The notes under the pieces are model-generated. The model was given only the letters and a program-made list of their open reading frames with translations. It did not search any database and was not told the DNA's origin. Source: Treponema berlinense (GTDB lineage: Bacteria; Spirochaetota; Spirochaetia; Treponematales; Treponemataceae). Taken from it: 64,000 nt of DNA. Where the stretch lies: assembly GCF_900167025.1 (NCBI RefSeq), contig NZ_FUXC01000002.1:248001-312000 (forward strand), given 5' to 3'. Shown in pieces: positions 44,885 through 53,178 of this stretch (positions are counted from its first letter, which is position 1; each line of letters opens with the position of its first letter). A program made the position numbers and the translations under genes.

Positions 44885-46807
44885 ATGCAAAAAAAATCCG
44901 TTGTAATTTATAAAAGTTTTTGTGCGCTTGTTGAAGGCGAAGAATCTTCAAAAATTTTAGTGAGCTGGTGCGTTTCGAGAGCTACATCGTCAGGAAAAAA
45001 AGCTGTTTACGCAAGTCAGAAGGTGCGTCCGCGCGATATAATTTTGTTGAGCGAGGCACCTGCTTCTTCACTGGAAAATTGTCTTGATTTTGCAGAAAAC
45101 GCTTTAAAGCCGGAAAGTCAGGTTCAAAATCAGATTGCTGAAATTCACGAACTTTTGAGCAGCGAAGACGAAACTGCATCATCTTTTATGCCTTTTTCTG
45201 AACTTGTGGAATTGATTCGCGGAAAAATTGCTGCCGATGAAGTTTGGGGCGTTTATTGCGCCTTAAAAAGCGGATTTTATTTTGAGGAAAAAATAGATTC
45301 GTCCGACATTGAATGTCCAAAAATTCTTTTTATTCCCCGTTCTGGCGAAAAAATCGAGGAATTAAAAAACAAGGCATTTGAAAAAGAGCATGCTGAAGAA
45401 ATGCGTTCTGCCTTTATAACCAGATTGCGCCAGGGAAAACTTGATTTGCCTGCTGACGGAAAATACATGCAGGAAGTGGAAGCCTTTGCGCTTTGCAAGA
45501 CAGACAGCTGCAAGATTTTAAAAGACGCAGGAATGAAAGAAACAATCGAGCGTGCCCATGAAATTCTTTTAAAAACCGGAATTTGGGATATTACAAAAAA
45601 CCCTTATCCTTTGCGATGGGGACTTAGCACAAAGAGCGCAAAATTGAGCCTTGGACGTCCGCCGGAAGAAGACAGGGTAAAAGTCGGGGGAATAAGTTAT
45701 GCAATCGATTCTGAATGGTCTACAGACCCTGACGATGCGATTGGTTTTGACGGTGAATACCTTTGGGTTCATATTGCAGACCCTGCAAGCACTGTTTTGC
45801 CGGACAGTCCGATTGACATTTGCGCAAGGGGACGTGGAGCGACTTTGTATATTCCTGAAGGTGCGGCAAGAATGCTGAGCGAAGACTGCCTTGAAGATTA
45901 TGCGTTGGGATTAAAAGAAATAAGCCGCGCCCTGAGCTTTAAAATTAAATTGAATGAAAATTGCGAAATTGAGGATTGTGAAATTTTACGTACGATTGTT
46001 GATGTAAAACGCCTGTCTTACAAAAAAGCCGATGAATTAAAAGACAGCGCAGAACTAAAACCTCTCTTTGAGATTGCCAGAAAAACAGCCGAACGGCGCA
46101 AAAAAAACGGTGCTGTTTTTATCGAGATGCCGGAAATTCACGTTGTTGTTGAGCCTGGAACAAAAAAGGTCAGCATGGAGGAGGTTGTGCATTACGAGAG
46201 CGGAGAAGTTGTGCGCGAATGCATGATTCTTGCAGGTGAAGGAGCGGCAAAATTTGCCTTTAAAAATAATATTCCTTTTCCGTTTATAAGCCAGGAAGCG
46301 CCGGATATTCCTGCTGTCCTTCCGGAAGGACTTGCCGGACAATACAGGCTCAGGCGTTGTATGCGCAAGCGGAATGTCGGCGTAACTCCGTCTTCTCACG
46401 CGGCGCTTGGTCTTGGAATGTACAGCCAGGTAACTTCTCCACTTCGCCGTTACGGAGATTTGATCGGACACGAGCAGTTGCGCGCATTCATAAAAAATGA
46501 GCCTTTAATTGATAAAGATACAATGCTTATGAGAATTGCCGCCGGAGATGCCGCGGCGAGGGCTGCAAGACAGGCAGAAAGAAACAGCAATACACACTGG
46601 ACCTTAGTTTATCTTTTGCAGAATCCTGAGTGGAGCGGAAACGCGATTTGCCTTTCAAAAGAGCAGAAACAGTCAGTTTTTTTAATCGAAGAACTCGGAA
46701 TGGAAACTGCGATTACCGGTGTAGACTGTGAATTGAACGACAGAATAGCTGTAAAAGCTGAAAAAATCGACCTGCCGGCTTTGAGCGTTGTTTTTGTTAA
46801 AGCCTGA
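44885..46807 (+). CDS. RNB-domain exoribonuclease (RNase II/R family)
   Basis: A 640-residue protein whose second half is an RNB catalytic domain: the metal-binding segment STDPDDAIGF, VHIADPASTV, the acidic ESGEVV region and VTSPLRRYGDLIGHEQL. The first 250 residues are not a recognisable CSD/OB pair and differ from RNase R. 3'-5' exonuclease activity is expected. AGGTGG precedes ATG 44885. It follows the hybrid kinase and precedes lysC. Confidence 0.88.
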   Translation: MQKKSVVIYKSFCALVEGEESSKILVSWCVSRATSSGKKAVYASQKVRPRDIILLSEAPASSLENCLDFAENALKPESQVQNQIAEIHELLSSEDETASSFMPFSELVELIRGKIAADEVWGVYCALKSGFYFEEKIDSSDIECPKILFIPRSGEKIEELKNKAFEKEHAEEMRSAFITRLRQGKLDLPADGKYMQEVEAFALCKTDSCKILKDAGMKETIERAHEILLKTGIWDITKNPYPLRWGLSTKSAKLSLGRPPEEDRVKVGGISYAIDSEWSTDPDDAIGFDGEYLWVHIADPASTVLPDSPIDICARGRGATLYIPEGAARMLSEDCLEDYALGLKEISRALSFKIKLNENCEIEDCEILRTIVDVKRLSYKKADELKDSAELKPLFEIARKTAERRKKNGAVFIEMPEIHVVVEPGTKKVSMEEVVHYESGEVVRECMILAGEGAAKFAFKNNIPFPFISQEAPDIPAVLPEGLAGQYRLRRCMRKRNVGVTPSSHAALGLGMYSQVTSPLRRYGDLIGHEQLRAFIKNEPLIDKDTMLMRIAAGDAAARAARQAERNSNTHWTLVYLLQNPEWSGNAICLSKEQKQSVFLIEELGMETAITGVDCELNDRIAVKAEKIDLPALSVVFVKA

Positions 46808-46843
46808 AAAAATATTATTTTGTTGAATTTAAAAATACTGTAG

Positions 46844-46872
46844 TTGTGCATTAGTTTTTAATTCATTATAAT
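46844..46872 (+). promoter_or_regulatory. lysC promoter abutting the start codon
   Basis: TTGTGC (46844-46849), 17 bp, TATAAT (46867-46872); the -10 ends eight bases before the ATG and no Shine-Dalgarno is present. Confidence 0.6.
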
Positions 46873-46880
46873 TTTTAAAT

Positions 46881-48206
46881 ATGATAGTAATGAAATTTGG
46901 CGGTTCAAGTGTTGCTGACGCCGAAAGAATTAAACACGTTGCCTCTATTATTCAGGCTTATGAAAATGAACGTCCGCTTGTTATTTTGAGCGCGATGGGC
47001 GATACGACAGACCATTTGCTCGAAGCGGCCGATTTGGCTGTAAACGGAAAGGTTGACATTTCGAAGGTTGAAAAACTTCACCTCGATACTGCCAGAATTT
47101 TGGATGTTGATGTTCCTGCAATTGAAGAACTTTTGGGCGAATTAAAAACTTTGCTTACTGGAATCAGCATGTTGCACGAACTTTCTAAGCGCTCACGGGA
47201 TTATCTTGTAAGTTTTGGCGAAAGAATGTCAGTGCGCTTGATGTCGGCATATCTTAACAAGCAAAATATTCCTGCAAAATTTTATGATGCTTGGGATGTG
47301 GGCTTTGTTTCTGATTCAAATTTTATGAATGCGGAGCTTTTGCCGGAGGTATGGAAAAACATTCCTGAAAAACTTGCTGCTTACAAAAACGGCGGACAGA
47401 AAGAAATTCCGATTGTTACAGGTTTTATCGCAAAAGACAAGAACGGCGTAATTACAACCCTCGGTCGTGGCGGTTCTGACCTTTCTGCAACTATGCTCGG
47501 TGCCGCTCTTGGAGTTGATGAAATTCAGACTTGGAAAGATGTTGATGGAATTTTGACGACAGATCCGCGGATTGTAAAAAATGCGCGCCCTGTTCCAGAA
47601 GTTACCTACGAGGAAGCACAGGAACTTGCAATGTTTGGTTCCCAGGTTTTGCATCCACGCTCAATGATTCCATGCCGCAAGACAGGAACTCCAGTCCGCG
47701 TAAAAAATTCATACAATATAAAGAGCGAAGGTTCTGTAATCCGTGAAAAACACAGTGGAAAAACTCCGCGCGTTCTTGCAATTACAAACGTTAAAAATGT
47801 TGATTTGATTGATATTCAGTCAAACAGCATGTTCGGCGCATGTGGATTTTTGGCCCATGTGTTCAACCAGTTTTTAAAATGGAATGTTGTTGTTGATGTG
47901 ATTGCGACTTCTGAAGTTTCTGTTTCTCTTACAGTAAATGGAAATTCTAAACTTGACGGACTTGTTGAAGACTTGAAAAAAGCGGCCGATGTGACTGTAA
48001 AAAAGGAAAAGGCTATCGTAACGATTATTTGCGACGCCTCTTCATCAAGCTCGATTCTTGCGGACGCTTTTGCAGCGCTTAAAAAAGAAAACATCAACGT
48101 TCAGATGATTTCTCAGGGCGCAAGCAAGGTTAATATAAGTTTCCTTGTTGACAATTCCCAGGCAAATACAGTTGTTCAGATTTTGCACACGGCGTTGTTT
48201 GAATAG
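46881..48206 (+). CDS. lysC: Aspartokinase, monofunctional
   Basis: A 441-residue aspartate kinase for lysine/threonine/methionine synthesis. Kinase part: VMKFGGSSVADAE, TLGRGGSDLSATML and TWKDVDGILTTDPRI; two ACT-like regulatory domains occupy about 305-441. A terminator follows. It complements the fused thrA at 28906, giving two isoenzymes likely to respond to different end products. Confidence 0.95.
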   Translation: MIVMKFGGSSVADAERIKHVASIIQAYENERPLVILSAMGDTTDHLLEAADLAVNGKVDISKVEKLHLDTARILDVDVPAIEELLGELKTLLTGISMLHELSKRSRDYLVSFGERMSVRLMSAYLNKQNIPAKFYDAWDVGFVSDSNFMNAELLPEVWKNIPEKLAAYKNGGQKEIPIVTGFIAKDKNGVITTLGRGGSDLSATMLGAALGVDEIQTWKDVDGILTTDPRIVKNARPVPEVTYEEAQELAMFGSQVLHPRSMIPCRKTGTPVRVKNSYNIKSEGSVIREKHSGKTPRVLAITNVKNVDLIDIQSNSMFGACGFLAHVFNQFLKWNVVVDVIATSEVSVSLTVNGNSKLDGLVEDLKKAADVTVKKEKAIVTIICDASSSSSILADAFAALKKENINVQMISQGASKVNISFLVDNSQANTVVQILHTALFE

Positions 48207-48227
48207 TCAAAAAGTTTAGTTTGTATA

Positions 48228-48259
48228 GCCCTGGATTGTTTCCGGGGCATTTTTTTTTG
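48228..48259 (+). terminator. Intrinsic terminator of lysC
   Basis: GCCCTGG (48228) with CCGGGGC (48242-48248), then nine T. Confidence 0.85.
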
Positions 48260-48443
48260 AGGTTTTTGCTTGTATGCTAGCGAAAAGCCGGTTTGAGAGG
48301 AGATGCGCTCCAAATAAAAAATATCGGTTATAAACTTGAAAATCTTTAGTTTGCTATATTGATTAAATCTATACAAAAGAATAAAATATTCTGCATTCTA
48401 CACTAGTGTTATTATGCTCGTGAAGAAAAAAAATAGCAAATTT

Positions 48444-48468
48444 AGGACTTGGATAAGTCCTTTGGAGG
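48444..48468 (+). promoter_or_regulatory. Hairpin and Shine-Dalgarno of rpsP
   Basis: AGGACTT-GGAT-AAGTCCT (48444-48461), a perfect 7-bp stem, stands two bases before GGAGG (48464-48468). GTG follows at 48474. It could serve autoregulation or simply stabilise the leader. Confidence 0.5.
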
Positions 48469-48473
48469 ATAAA

Positions 48474-48716
48474 GTGGTCAAAATCAGACTCAAGAAATTC
48501 GGTACAAAAAAGCGTCCAGCTTACCGTATCGTAGTGCAGGATTCACGCAAACCACGTGATGGCACAACAATCGAAGAGATTGGAACTTACGATCCAATCG
48601 CAGCAGGAGAACAGTTTTCTGTAAAAGAAGATCGTGCAAAGTACTGGATCAGTGTTGGCGCTCAGCCTTCAGACACTGTACGCAAACTTTTCAGCACAAA
48701 AGGCCTTAACAAATAA
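48474..48716 (+). CDS. rpsP: 30S ribosomal protein S16
   Basis: An 80-residue S16 starting at GTG 48474: the protein reads [20 protein letters not shown] after the initiator. GGAGG lies five bases upstream. An upstream in-frame ATG (48414) would add 20 residues with no family support and is rejected. First gene of the rpsP-khpA-rimM-trmD-rplS operon. Confidence 0.96.
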   Translation: MVKIRLKKFGTKKRPAYRIVVQDSRKPRDGTTIEEIGTYDPIAAGEQFSVKEDRAKYWISVGAQPSDTVRKLFSTKGLNK

Positions 48717-48736
48717 CTGAACTGGAGTAACGGGGA

Positions 48737-48970
48737 ATGGAAAAAGACCTGATTGAATACATTGCAAAATCATTGGTCGATGATCCCAGTGCAGTCTCGG
48801 TAACTGAAACCGAGGGTGAGCGTGGTCCTGTTTTGGAACTTCGTGTTGCCCAGGGTGATATTGGTAAGGTGATCGGTAAATACGGCCGTATTGCAAAAGC
48901 TTTGCGTACTGTTTTAAGTGCGTCTGCTTCAAAAGACGGAAGACGTTATAGTCTTGAAATCTTGGATTAG
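48737..48970 (+). CDS. khpA: KH-domain RNA-binding protein KhpA
   Basis: 77 residues; a single KH domain with the GKYGR (GxxG) RNA loop in IGKVIGKYGRIAKALRTV (18 residues). Binds RNA, usually with KhpB, and is standard between rpsP and rimM. 20 bp after rpsP. Confidence 0.93.
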   Translation: MEKDLIEYIAKSLVDDPSAVSVTETEGERGPVLELRVAQGDIGKVIGKYGRIAKALRTVLSASASKDGRRYSLEILD

Positions 48971-48973
48971 TCA

Positions 48974-49597
48974 ATGGCAGAACAGACTGAACAGTTTATT
49001 GTAGGATTTATCCGCGGTTCTCATGGAATTTCGGGTAATATGAAAGTAGAAAGTACTTCCGGTGAATTTGATCATTTCTATTCAATGAAGGAGGTAACTT
49101 TAAGGAACGGTAAGACAGGAGACTCAAAACTTTGTAAGGTTGAGTCGGTTAGTGAAGGCGCCGGTACCTTGTATTTAAAACTCGTGGGAATAGACTCACC
49201 CGAGGATGTTCGTAAGCTCAGCGGATGGCAGATTGTAGTACCACGGAAATATGCCAAAAAACTCGGTAAAAACGAGTGGTATATTGAAGACCTTAAAAAT
49301 TGTGCCCTTAACTTTTATCCTGAACAGGGCGATGACGGATTGGCAGTTTGGACTGCACCTGCTGCAGGTAAACCTGTGACAGTGGGAACAATCACAGACG
49401 TAATAGAAGGCGGTTCTGGAAATCTCCTTGAGATTTTACTGGCCGAGAACTGTGACTTGCTTGCTCAAAACGTCAAATATCTTGCAGACGGAAAAACAGT
49501 GAGAACGGTTTACGTTCCATTTAATCCTAGGTTTGTAAGAAATATTGACATTAAAAACAAGTGTATCCAGTTGATGCACCTCTGGATTCTGGAGTAA
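48974..49597 (+). CDS. rimM: 16S rRNA processing protein RimM
   Basis: A 207-residue RimM: the N-terminal beta-barrel (FIVGFIRGSHGISGNMKVES, 20 residues) and a C-terminal PRC-barrel (EWYIEDLKNCAL, LLEILL, VRNIDIKNK). It helps 30S head maturation through S19. Starts three bases after khpA stops, so coupled. Confidence 0.94.
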   Translation: MAEQTEQFIVGFIRGSHGISGNMKVESTSGEFDHFYSMKEVTLRNGKTGDSKLCKVESVSEGAGTLYLKLVGIDSPEDVRKLSGWQIVVPRKYAKKLGKNEWYIEDLKNCALNFYPEQGDDGLAVWTAPAAGKPVTVGTITDVIEGGSGNLLEILLAENCDLLAQNVKYLADGKTVRTVYVPFNPRFVRNIDIKNKCIQLMHLWILE

Positions 49598-49601
49598 TTC
49601 C

Positions 49602-50396
49602 ATGAAATTTACTGTGCTGACCTTATTTCCTGAGATTCCGCGCGCATTTTTTGAAGCCTCAATCATGGCGAAGGCGGTTGAAAAGGGAATTATTGCTTAC
49701 GATTTAGTGAATATCAGGGATTTTGCCTTTGATAAACACAAGACTTGTGATGACAAACCGTATGGAGGCGGAGCCGGTCAGTTGATGATGGCAGAACCTC
49801 TCGGGCGCGCATTGGACAGCGTTAAAGCTTACAAAAAGCATGTAATCTATGTTACACCTTCTGGTAAGCCGTTTACACAGTCAAAGGCGCAAGAACTTAG
49901 TCAGAAGGACGAAATCGTCCTTATATGCGGAAGATACGAAGGTATTGACCAGCGTATAATTGATGAGTACGTAGATGACGAAATTTCTATTGGAGATTAC
50001 GTCATGTCCAGCGGAGAAGTAGCCGCAACCGTTGTAATCGATGCTGTTTATCGGTTGGTTGATGATGTTATTACTCACGAATCGCTGGAAGAGGAAAGTT
50101 ATTCTGGCGGACTTTTGGAATATCCGCAGTATACTCACCCGAAAGTATACAGGGGAATGGAAGTGCCGGATGTTTTGACCGGTGGCAACCATGAATTGAT
50201 CCGAAAGTGGCGGCTGAAAAAGCAACTTCAGAAAACGCTTGCAAACAGACCGGACTTAATCGTTCAGGCAAGGTTGAGAGGACAACTTACTTCAGAAGCT
50301 GAAAAAATGATTGAGGAACTGACCGACATGCACTTTCAAAAGCATGAAGGCAGAAAACGCCGTGGCAGAAAAGTTACGGATAAATCAGGAGTATAA
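49602..50396 (+). CDS. trmD: tRNA (guanine37-N1)-methyltransferase
   Basis: A 264-residue SPOUT methyltransferase. AdoMet-knot motifs are LICGRYEGIDQRIIDEY and SIGDYVMSSGE; the N-terminus is FTVLTLFPEIP. It methylates G37 in tRNAs reading CNN-type codons and prevents frameshifting. The C-terminus has extra basic residues (GRKRRGRK). Four bases after rimM. Confidence 0.96.
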   Translation: MKFTVLTLFPEIPRAFFEASIMAKAVEKGIIAYDLVNIRDFAFDKHKTCDDKPYGGGAGQLMMAEPLGRALDSVKAYKKHVIYVTPSGKPFTQSKAQELSQKDEIVLICGRYEGIDQRIIDEYVDDEISIGDYVMSSGEVAATVVIDAVYRLVDDVITHESLEEESYSGGLLEYPQYTHPKVYRGMEVPDVLTGGNHELIRKWRLKKQLQKTLANRPDLIVQARLRGQLTSEAEKMIEELTDMHFQKHEGRKRRGRKVTDKSGV

Positions 50397-50398
50397 CA

Positions 50399-50878
50399 AT
50401 GGATCTTATTAAGACTATTGAAGAACAGCAGAAAAAAGAAAATGCTTTGCTTTACAAAGTAGGTGATACTGTAGTTGTTCACTTTGAAATTATCGAAGGC
50501 AAAATAAAACGTATTCAGAAATATGAAGGCGTTGTAATTTGCATTAAGGGTGCTGGAGTTCGCAAGACATTTACAGTTCGCAAGACTTCTTACGGCGTAG
50601 GTGTTGAACGTGTATTCCCTGTATACAGCCCACGCGTAATCAAGGTAGAAATCTTGAAGACTGGTAAAGTTCGTCAGTCTAAAATTTACTACCTCCGCGA
50701 CAAGGTTGGTAAGGACTCAAGAATTAAGGAACTTCTTGGACCAAAAGCAAACGCTCGTATTGCCGCATCACGTGCTGCAAACAAAGCTGCTGATATTGCA
50801 GAAGCATCAATCAATGCAGACGCAAAGGCTGCAGATGCAATGGCTGCTGAAGCTGCTGCAAAAGCAAAAAAGAAGTAA
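50399..50878 (+). CDS. rplS: 50S ribosomal protein L19 with C-terminal extension
   Basis: A 159-residue L19: the core has VHFEIIEGKIKRIQKYEGVV (20 residues), VRKTSYGVGVERVFP and KVRQSKIYYLR. About 45 residues beyond the usual end are rich in Ala, Asp and Lys (AASRAANKAADIAEA, AKAKKK), a low-complexity tail. Starts two bases after trmD and ends the ribosomal operon; a terminator follows. Confidence 0.95.
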   Translation: MDLIKTIEEQQKKENALLYKVGDTVVVHFEIIEGKIKRIQKYEGVVICIKGAGVRKTFTVRKTSYGVGVERVFPVYSPRVIKVEILKTGKVRQSKIYYLRDKVGKDSRIKELLGPKANARIAASRAANKAADIAEASINADAKAADAMAAEAAAKAKKK

Positions 50879-50902
50879 GTTAAAACTTTCTTAAGTTTTT
50901 TT

Positions 50903-50933
50903 AGCCCGGTTCATAAAAGTTCCGGGTTTTTTT
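50903..50933 (+). terminator. Intrinsic terminator of the rplS operon
   Basis: CCCGG (50905-50909) with CCGGG (50922-50926), then seven T; the next gene starts at the end of the T run. Confidence 0.8.
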
Positions 50934-52058
50934 ATGTATTCATCGGTTCAGGTTGTAAACGTCAAAAATGATTTTTCTCAAAAAAATGCGTCTTCACCTT
51001 TGCATGACGGAAGTGTTGTTAAGGCCCGTGTAATTTCTAAAGAAAAATCTGGTTTTTATGCGGTGAGTTTTGCAGGACATAAATTTCGGGTTCAATCTCA
51101 AAAAACGCTTTTGCCCGGACAGGTTTTTAAAGCGCAGATTTTTGTAAAAGACGGAAAAGTTTTTCTAAAAGAAGTTTTGGAAAGCGCAAAAAACAGCGGA
51201 CTTGAAACTTTTAACCTGAAAAATTTTGATTCTTCCAATCCCGGCTTAAAAAATATGCTCGTAAAGCTTGGATTTCCTGTAATTCCTGAAAGCTTGCGGC
51301 TGATTCAGTTTGCTCTGGAAATGGGAATAAAAATTGACCCTTCAAAACTAAAAACTTCCCTTTTGCGCGGACAAAAAAGCGAAAAAAAAGATATTCAAAA
51401 ATCGCAGGTTGCACTTTTGCTCGAAGAAAAAGGTCTCTCACCGACAGATTTTGCAGTTGAAGCGGTTACAAGAAATTTTTACGATGAAGAAAATTCTGAA
51501 AAAAAAGATAGAGATAATGACGGAAATTCTTTTTTTGAAAAAAAGTCCGGCGACAAATCCAATGAAAAATCCAGCGAAAAATCTGACAAAGAGTCCGGTG
51601 AAGGAAAAATAAATTCGGACGATATAAAAGAATATTTTGAAAGCGTTTTTGAAAGTGCCCGGAAAAATAAATGCGGACCGCTTTCTTTGTTCAATTCACT
51701 AAAACCAAAAAACAGCGCCGAAAGCCATTGGATTGTTCTGCCGTTTGAATGGAACTTTGATGGTTATTTTGGAGTAATTAGAGTTTTGCTTTCCGCTGAT
51801 AAAAAATGCATTAAGAAGTTGCTAATAAATTGTAAGAATTCACAGAAATCCTATTCATTTGTGTTATATTTAAGTGAAAACAAAGTAAAGGCAATAAAAT
51901 TTGCGTTAAAAAATGCTTCTGACAGTGTTTTGCGCTTTATGAACCAAAAGTTAAAAACATTTTTTCCCTTGAGTTCTGTAGAATCGGCAGATTTTGAAGA
52001 ACTTGAAGGTTTTGCAGCAGAAAATACGGAACTTGGTATTTTTGATGGAGAAGCGTGA
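50934..52058 (+). CDS. FliK-like/treponemal conserved protein
   Basis: A 374-residue protein starting MYSSVQVVNVKNDF. Its N-terminal part (about 25-85) has a beta-rich OB-like segment (GSVVKARVISKEKSGFYAVS, 20 residues). A Ser/Asp/Glu/Lys low-complexity stretch spans 185-235. The C-terminal part (IRVLLSADKKCIKKLLI, SFVLYLSENKVKAIKFALK) resembles the hook-length FliK C-terminal domain. A FliK-like role is inference, helped by the FlhB C-terminal homologue next door. The ATG directly follows the rplS terminator T run and has no Shine-Dalgarno, so expression is unclear. Confidence 0.7.
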   Translation: MYSSVQVVNVKNDFSQKNASSPLHDGSVVKARVISKEKSGFYAVSFAGHKFRVQSQKTLLPGQVFKAQIFVKDGKVFLKEVLESAKNSGLETFNLKNFDSSNPGLKNMLVKLGFPVIPESLRLIQFALEMGIKIDPSKLKTSLLRGQKSEKKDIQKSQVALLLEEKGLSPTDFAVEAVTRNFYDEENSEKKDRDNDGNSFFEKKSGDKSNEKSSEKSDKESGEGKINSDDIKEYFESVFESARKNKCGPLSLFNSLKPKNSAESHWIVLPFEWNFDGYFGVIRVLLSADKKCIKKLLINCKNSQKSYSFVLYLSENKVKAIKFALKNASDSVLRFMNQKLKTFFPLSSVESADFEELEGFAAENTELGIFDGEA

Positions 52059-52315
52059 TGGAAAAAAAACAAAAAGCCGTCTGCCTGAAATATCCAGAAA
52101 ATGCCGCTGCTCCGTTCATTGCAGCAAAAGGACAAGGTTTTGCAGCAGAAAAAATGCTTGAAATTGCCCGGCTAAACAAAATTCCTGTTGTAGAAAACGA
52201 AAACCTTGCAAATGTGCTTTCTGTGGAAAATATTGGACAGCTAATTCCGGAAAGCCTGTACGAAGCGGTTGCGAATATTTTTGCTTTTATTTCATCGACA
52301 GAAAGGAAGATGTAA
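52058..52315 (+). CDS. FlhB C-terminal-domain homologue
   Basis: An 85-residue protein equal to the cytoplasmic C-terminal domain of FlhB (EscU/YscU family) alone: KYPENAAAPFIAAKG then ARLNKIPVVEN and IPESLYEAVANIFAFI. The autocleavage NPTH motif is absent (YPEN). Such stand-alone domains can substitute for FlhBc in export-substrate switching in other bacteria. It starts at the A of the TGATG overlap with the preceding gene. Confidence 0.85.
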   Translation: MEKKQKAVCLKYPENAAAPFIAAKGQGFAAEKMLEIARLNKIPVVENENLANVLSVENIGQLIPESLYEAVANIFAFISSTERKM

Positions 52316-52317
52316 TT

Positions 52318-52596
52318 ATGACAGCAATGAGTTCTGTTCTTGACAAAAAGTATTTGAAAATTCCCTGTTCTGAAATCCAGTTGGGAGCACGTTTTTCTGC
52401 GCCTGTTTTTTTTGAAGATGGAAAGAATATGTTTTTGGCAGAGGGAAAAACCGCAAAACAGTACCATATCAATGCCTTAAAACGCTGGAAAATTCCATAT
52501 CTTTTGTCTTATGGCCACAAAATTGACAGCGAAAATTTAGCTCTGGACGAGAATTTCGATGACGTTTCAGAACTCGAAGAATTAGAGGAAATTTAG
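52318..52596 (+). CDS. Small conserved protein, unknown function
   Basis: A 92-residue protein (GARFSAPVFFEDGKNMFLAE, 20 residues; LKRWKIPYLLSYG) that resembles the short regulatory segment found before HD-GYP phosphodiesterase domains (pattern: initial beta hairpin then a helix and gI-x-v). There is no HD-GYP domain here. Ends in acidic residues. GGAAGATG upstream; follows the FlhB-like gene directly and belongs to the same transcript as yraN. Confidence 0.7.
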   Translation: MTAMSSVLDKKYLKIPCSEIQLGARFSAPVFFEDGKNMFLAEGKTAKQYHINALKRWKIPYLLSYGHKIDSENLALDENFDDVSELEELEEI

Positions 52597-52600
52597 CGGT

Positions 52601-52999
52601 TTGACAAGACTCTCTGATTCTATTCTTTCGGAACAACCCTCAAAACGCAGCGTTGGAAATGACGGAGAAAACAGGGCCGCGTTGTTTTTGGAATCGAGAG
52701 GTTATACGATAATTGCCCGTAATTGGCGGACAAGATTCGGAGAAATTGATATAATAGCACAAAAATCAGACTTGCTCGTTTTTGCAGAAGTAAAAACCTT
52801 GCCGAGCGGCGGACTTGAAACGCTTGCGCATGAATTAAATCTGAGAAAGCAGAAAAGAATAATCGAAACTTCTAAATTCTTTCTTGCAAAACATCGACAA
52901 TATAATAACAGCAAAATTCGTTTTGACGTTCTGGCAATTGATGTGCCGGAGCTGGAACCTGTTTATCATATCGAAGATGCTTTCTCGGAGCTTGTATGA
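52601..52999 (+). CDS. YraN-family (UPF0102) nuclease-fold protein
   Basis: 132 residues from TTG 52601 (AGAGGAA upstream). Restriction-endonuclease fold with GEIDIIA and VFAEVKT, the PD-(D/E)xK acidic/Lys residues. Members are linked to DNA uptake or Holliday-junction processing in other bacteria. Role unknown here. Confidence 0.88.
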   Translation: MTRLSDSILSEQPSKRSVGNDGENRAALFLESRGYTIIARNWRTRFGEIDIIAQKSDLLVFAEVKTLPSGGLETLAHELNLRKQKRIIETSKFFLAKHRQYNNSKIRFDVLAIDVPELEPVYHIEDAFSELV

Positions 53000-53178
53000 C
53001 TGCAATTTCAAAATCTGTAAATAACCAGTTTTCTGACCGTGTGTTGGAGTTGAGGCGGAAAATTCATGATTCAGAATACGTGGATTCTGCCGTGCAGCGC
53101 ATTGCACAGGTTTTAAGCCGAAAATTGGTGGAAGACAGCGAGCCTGTATACGACGGGAGAAAACATGGTACGAGATAA
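52996..53178 (+). CDS. Small helical protein, unknown function
   Basis: 60 residues, MTAISKSVNNQFSDRVLELR at the start, basic and alpha-helical in appearance. It overlaps both neighbours: ATGA with yraN, and 14 bp with the next gene. Overlaps on both sides, in this compact operon, argue for a true gene. Confidence 0.6.
   Translation: MTAISKSVNNQFSDRVLELRRKIHDSEYVDSAVQRIAQVLSRKLVEDSEPVYDGRKHGTR

Noticed and set aside
48414-48473. N-terminal extension of S16 from ATG 48414
   Set aside because: The Shine-Dalgarno and family N-terminus both point to GTG 48474.
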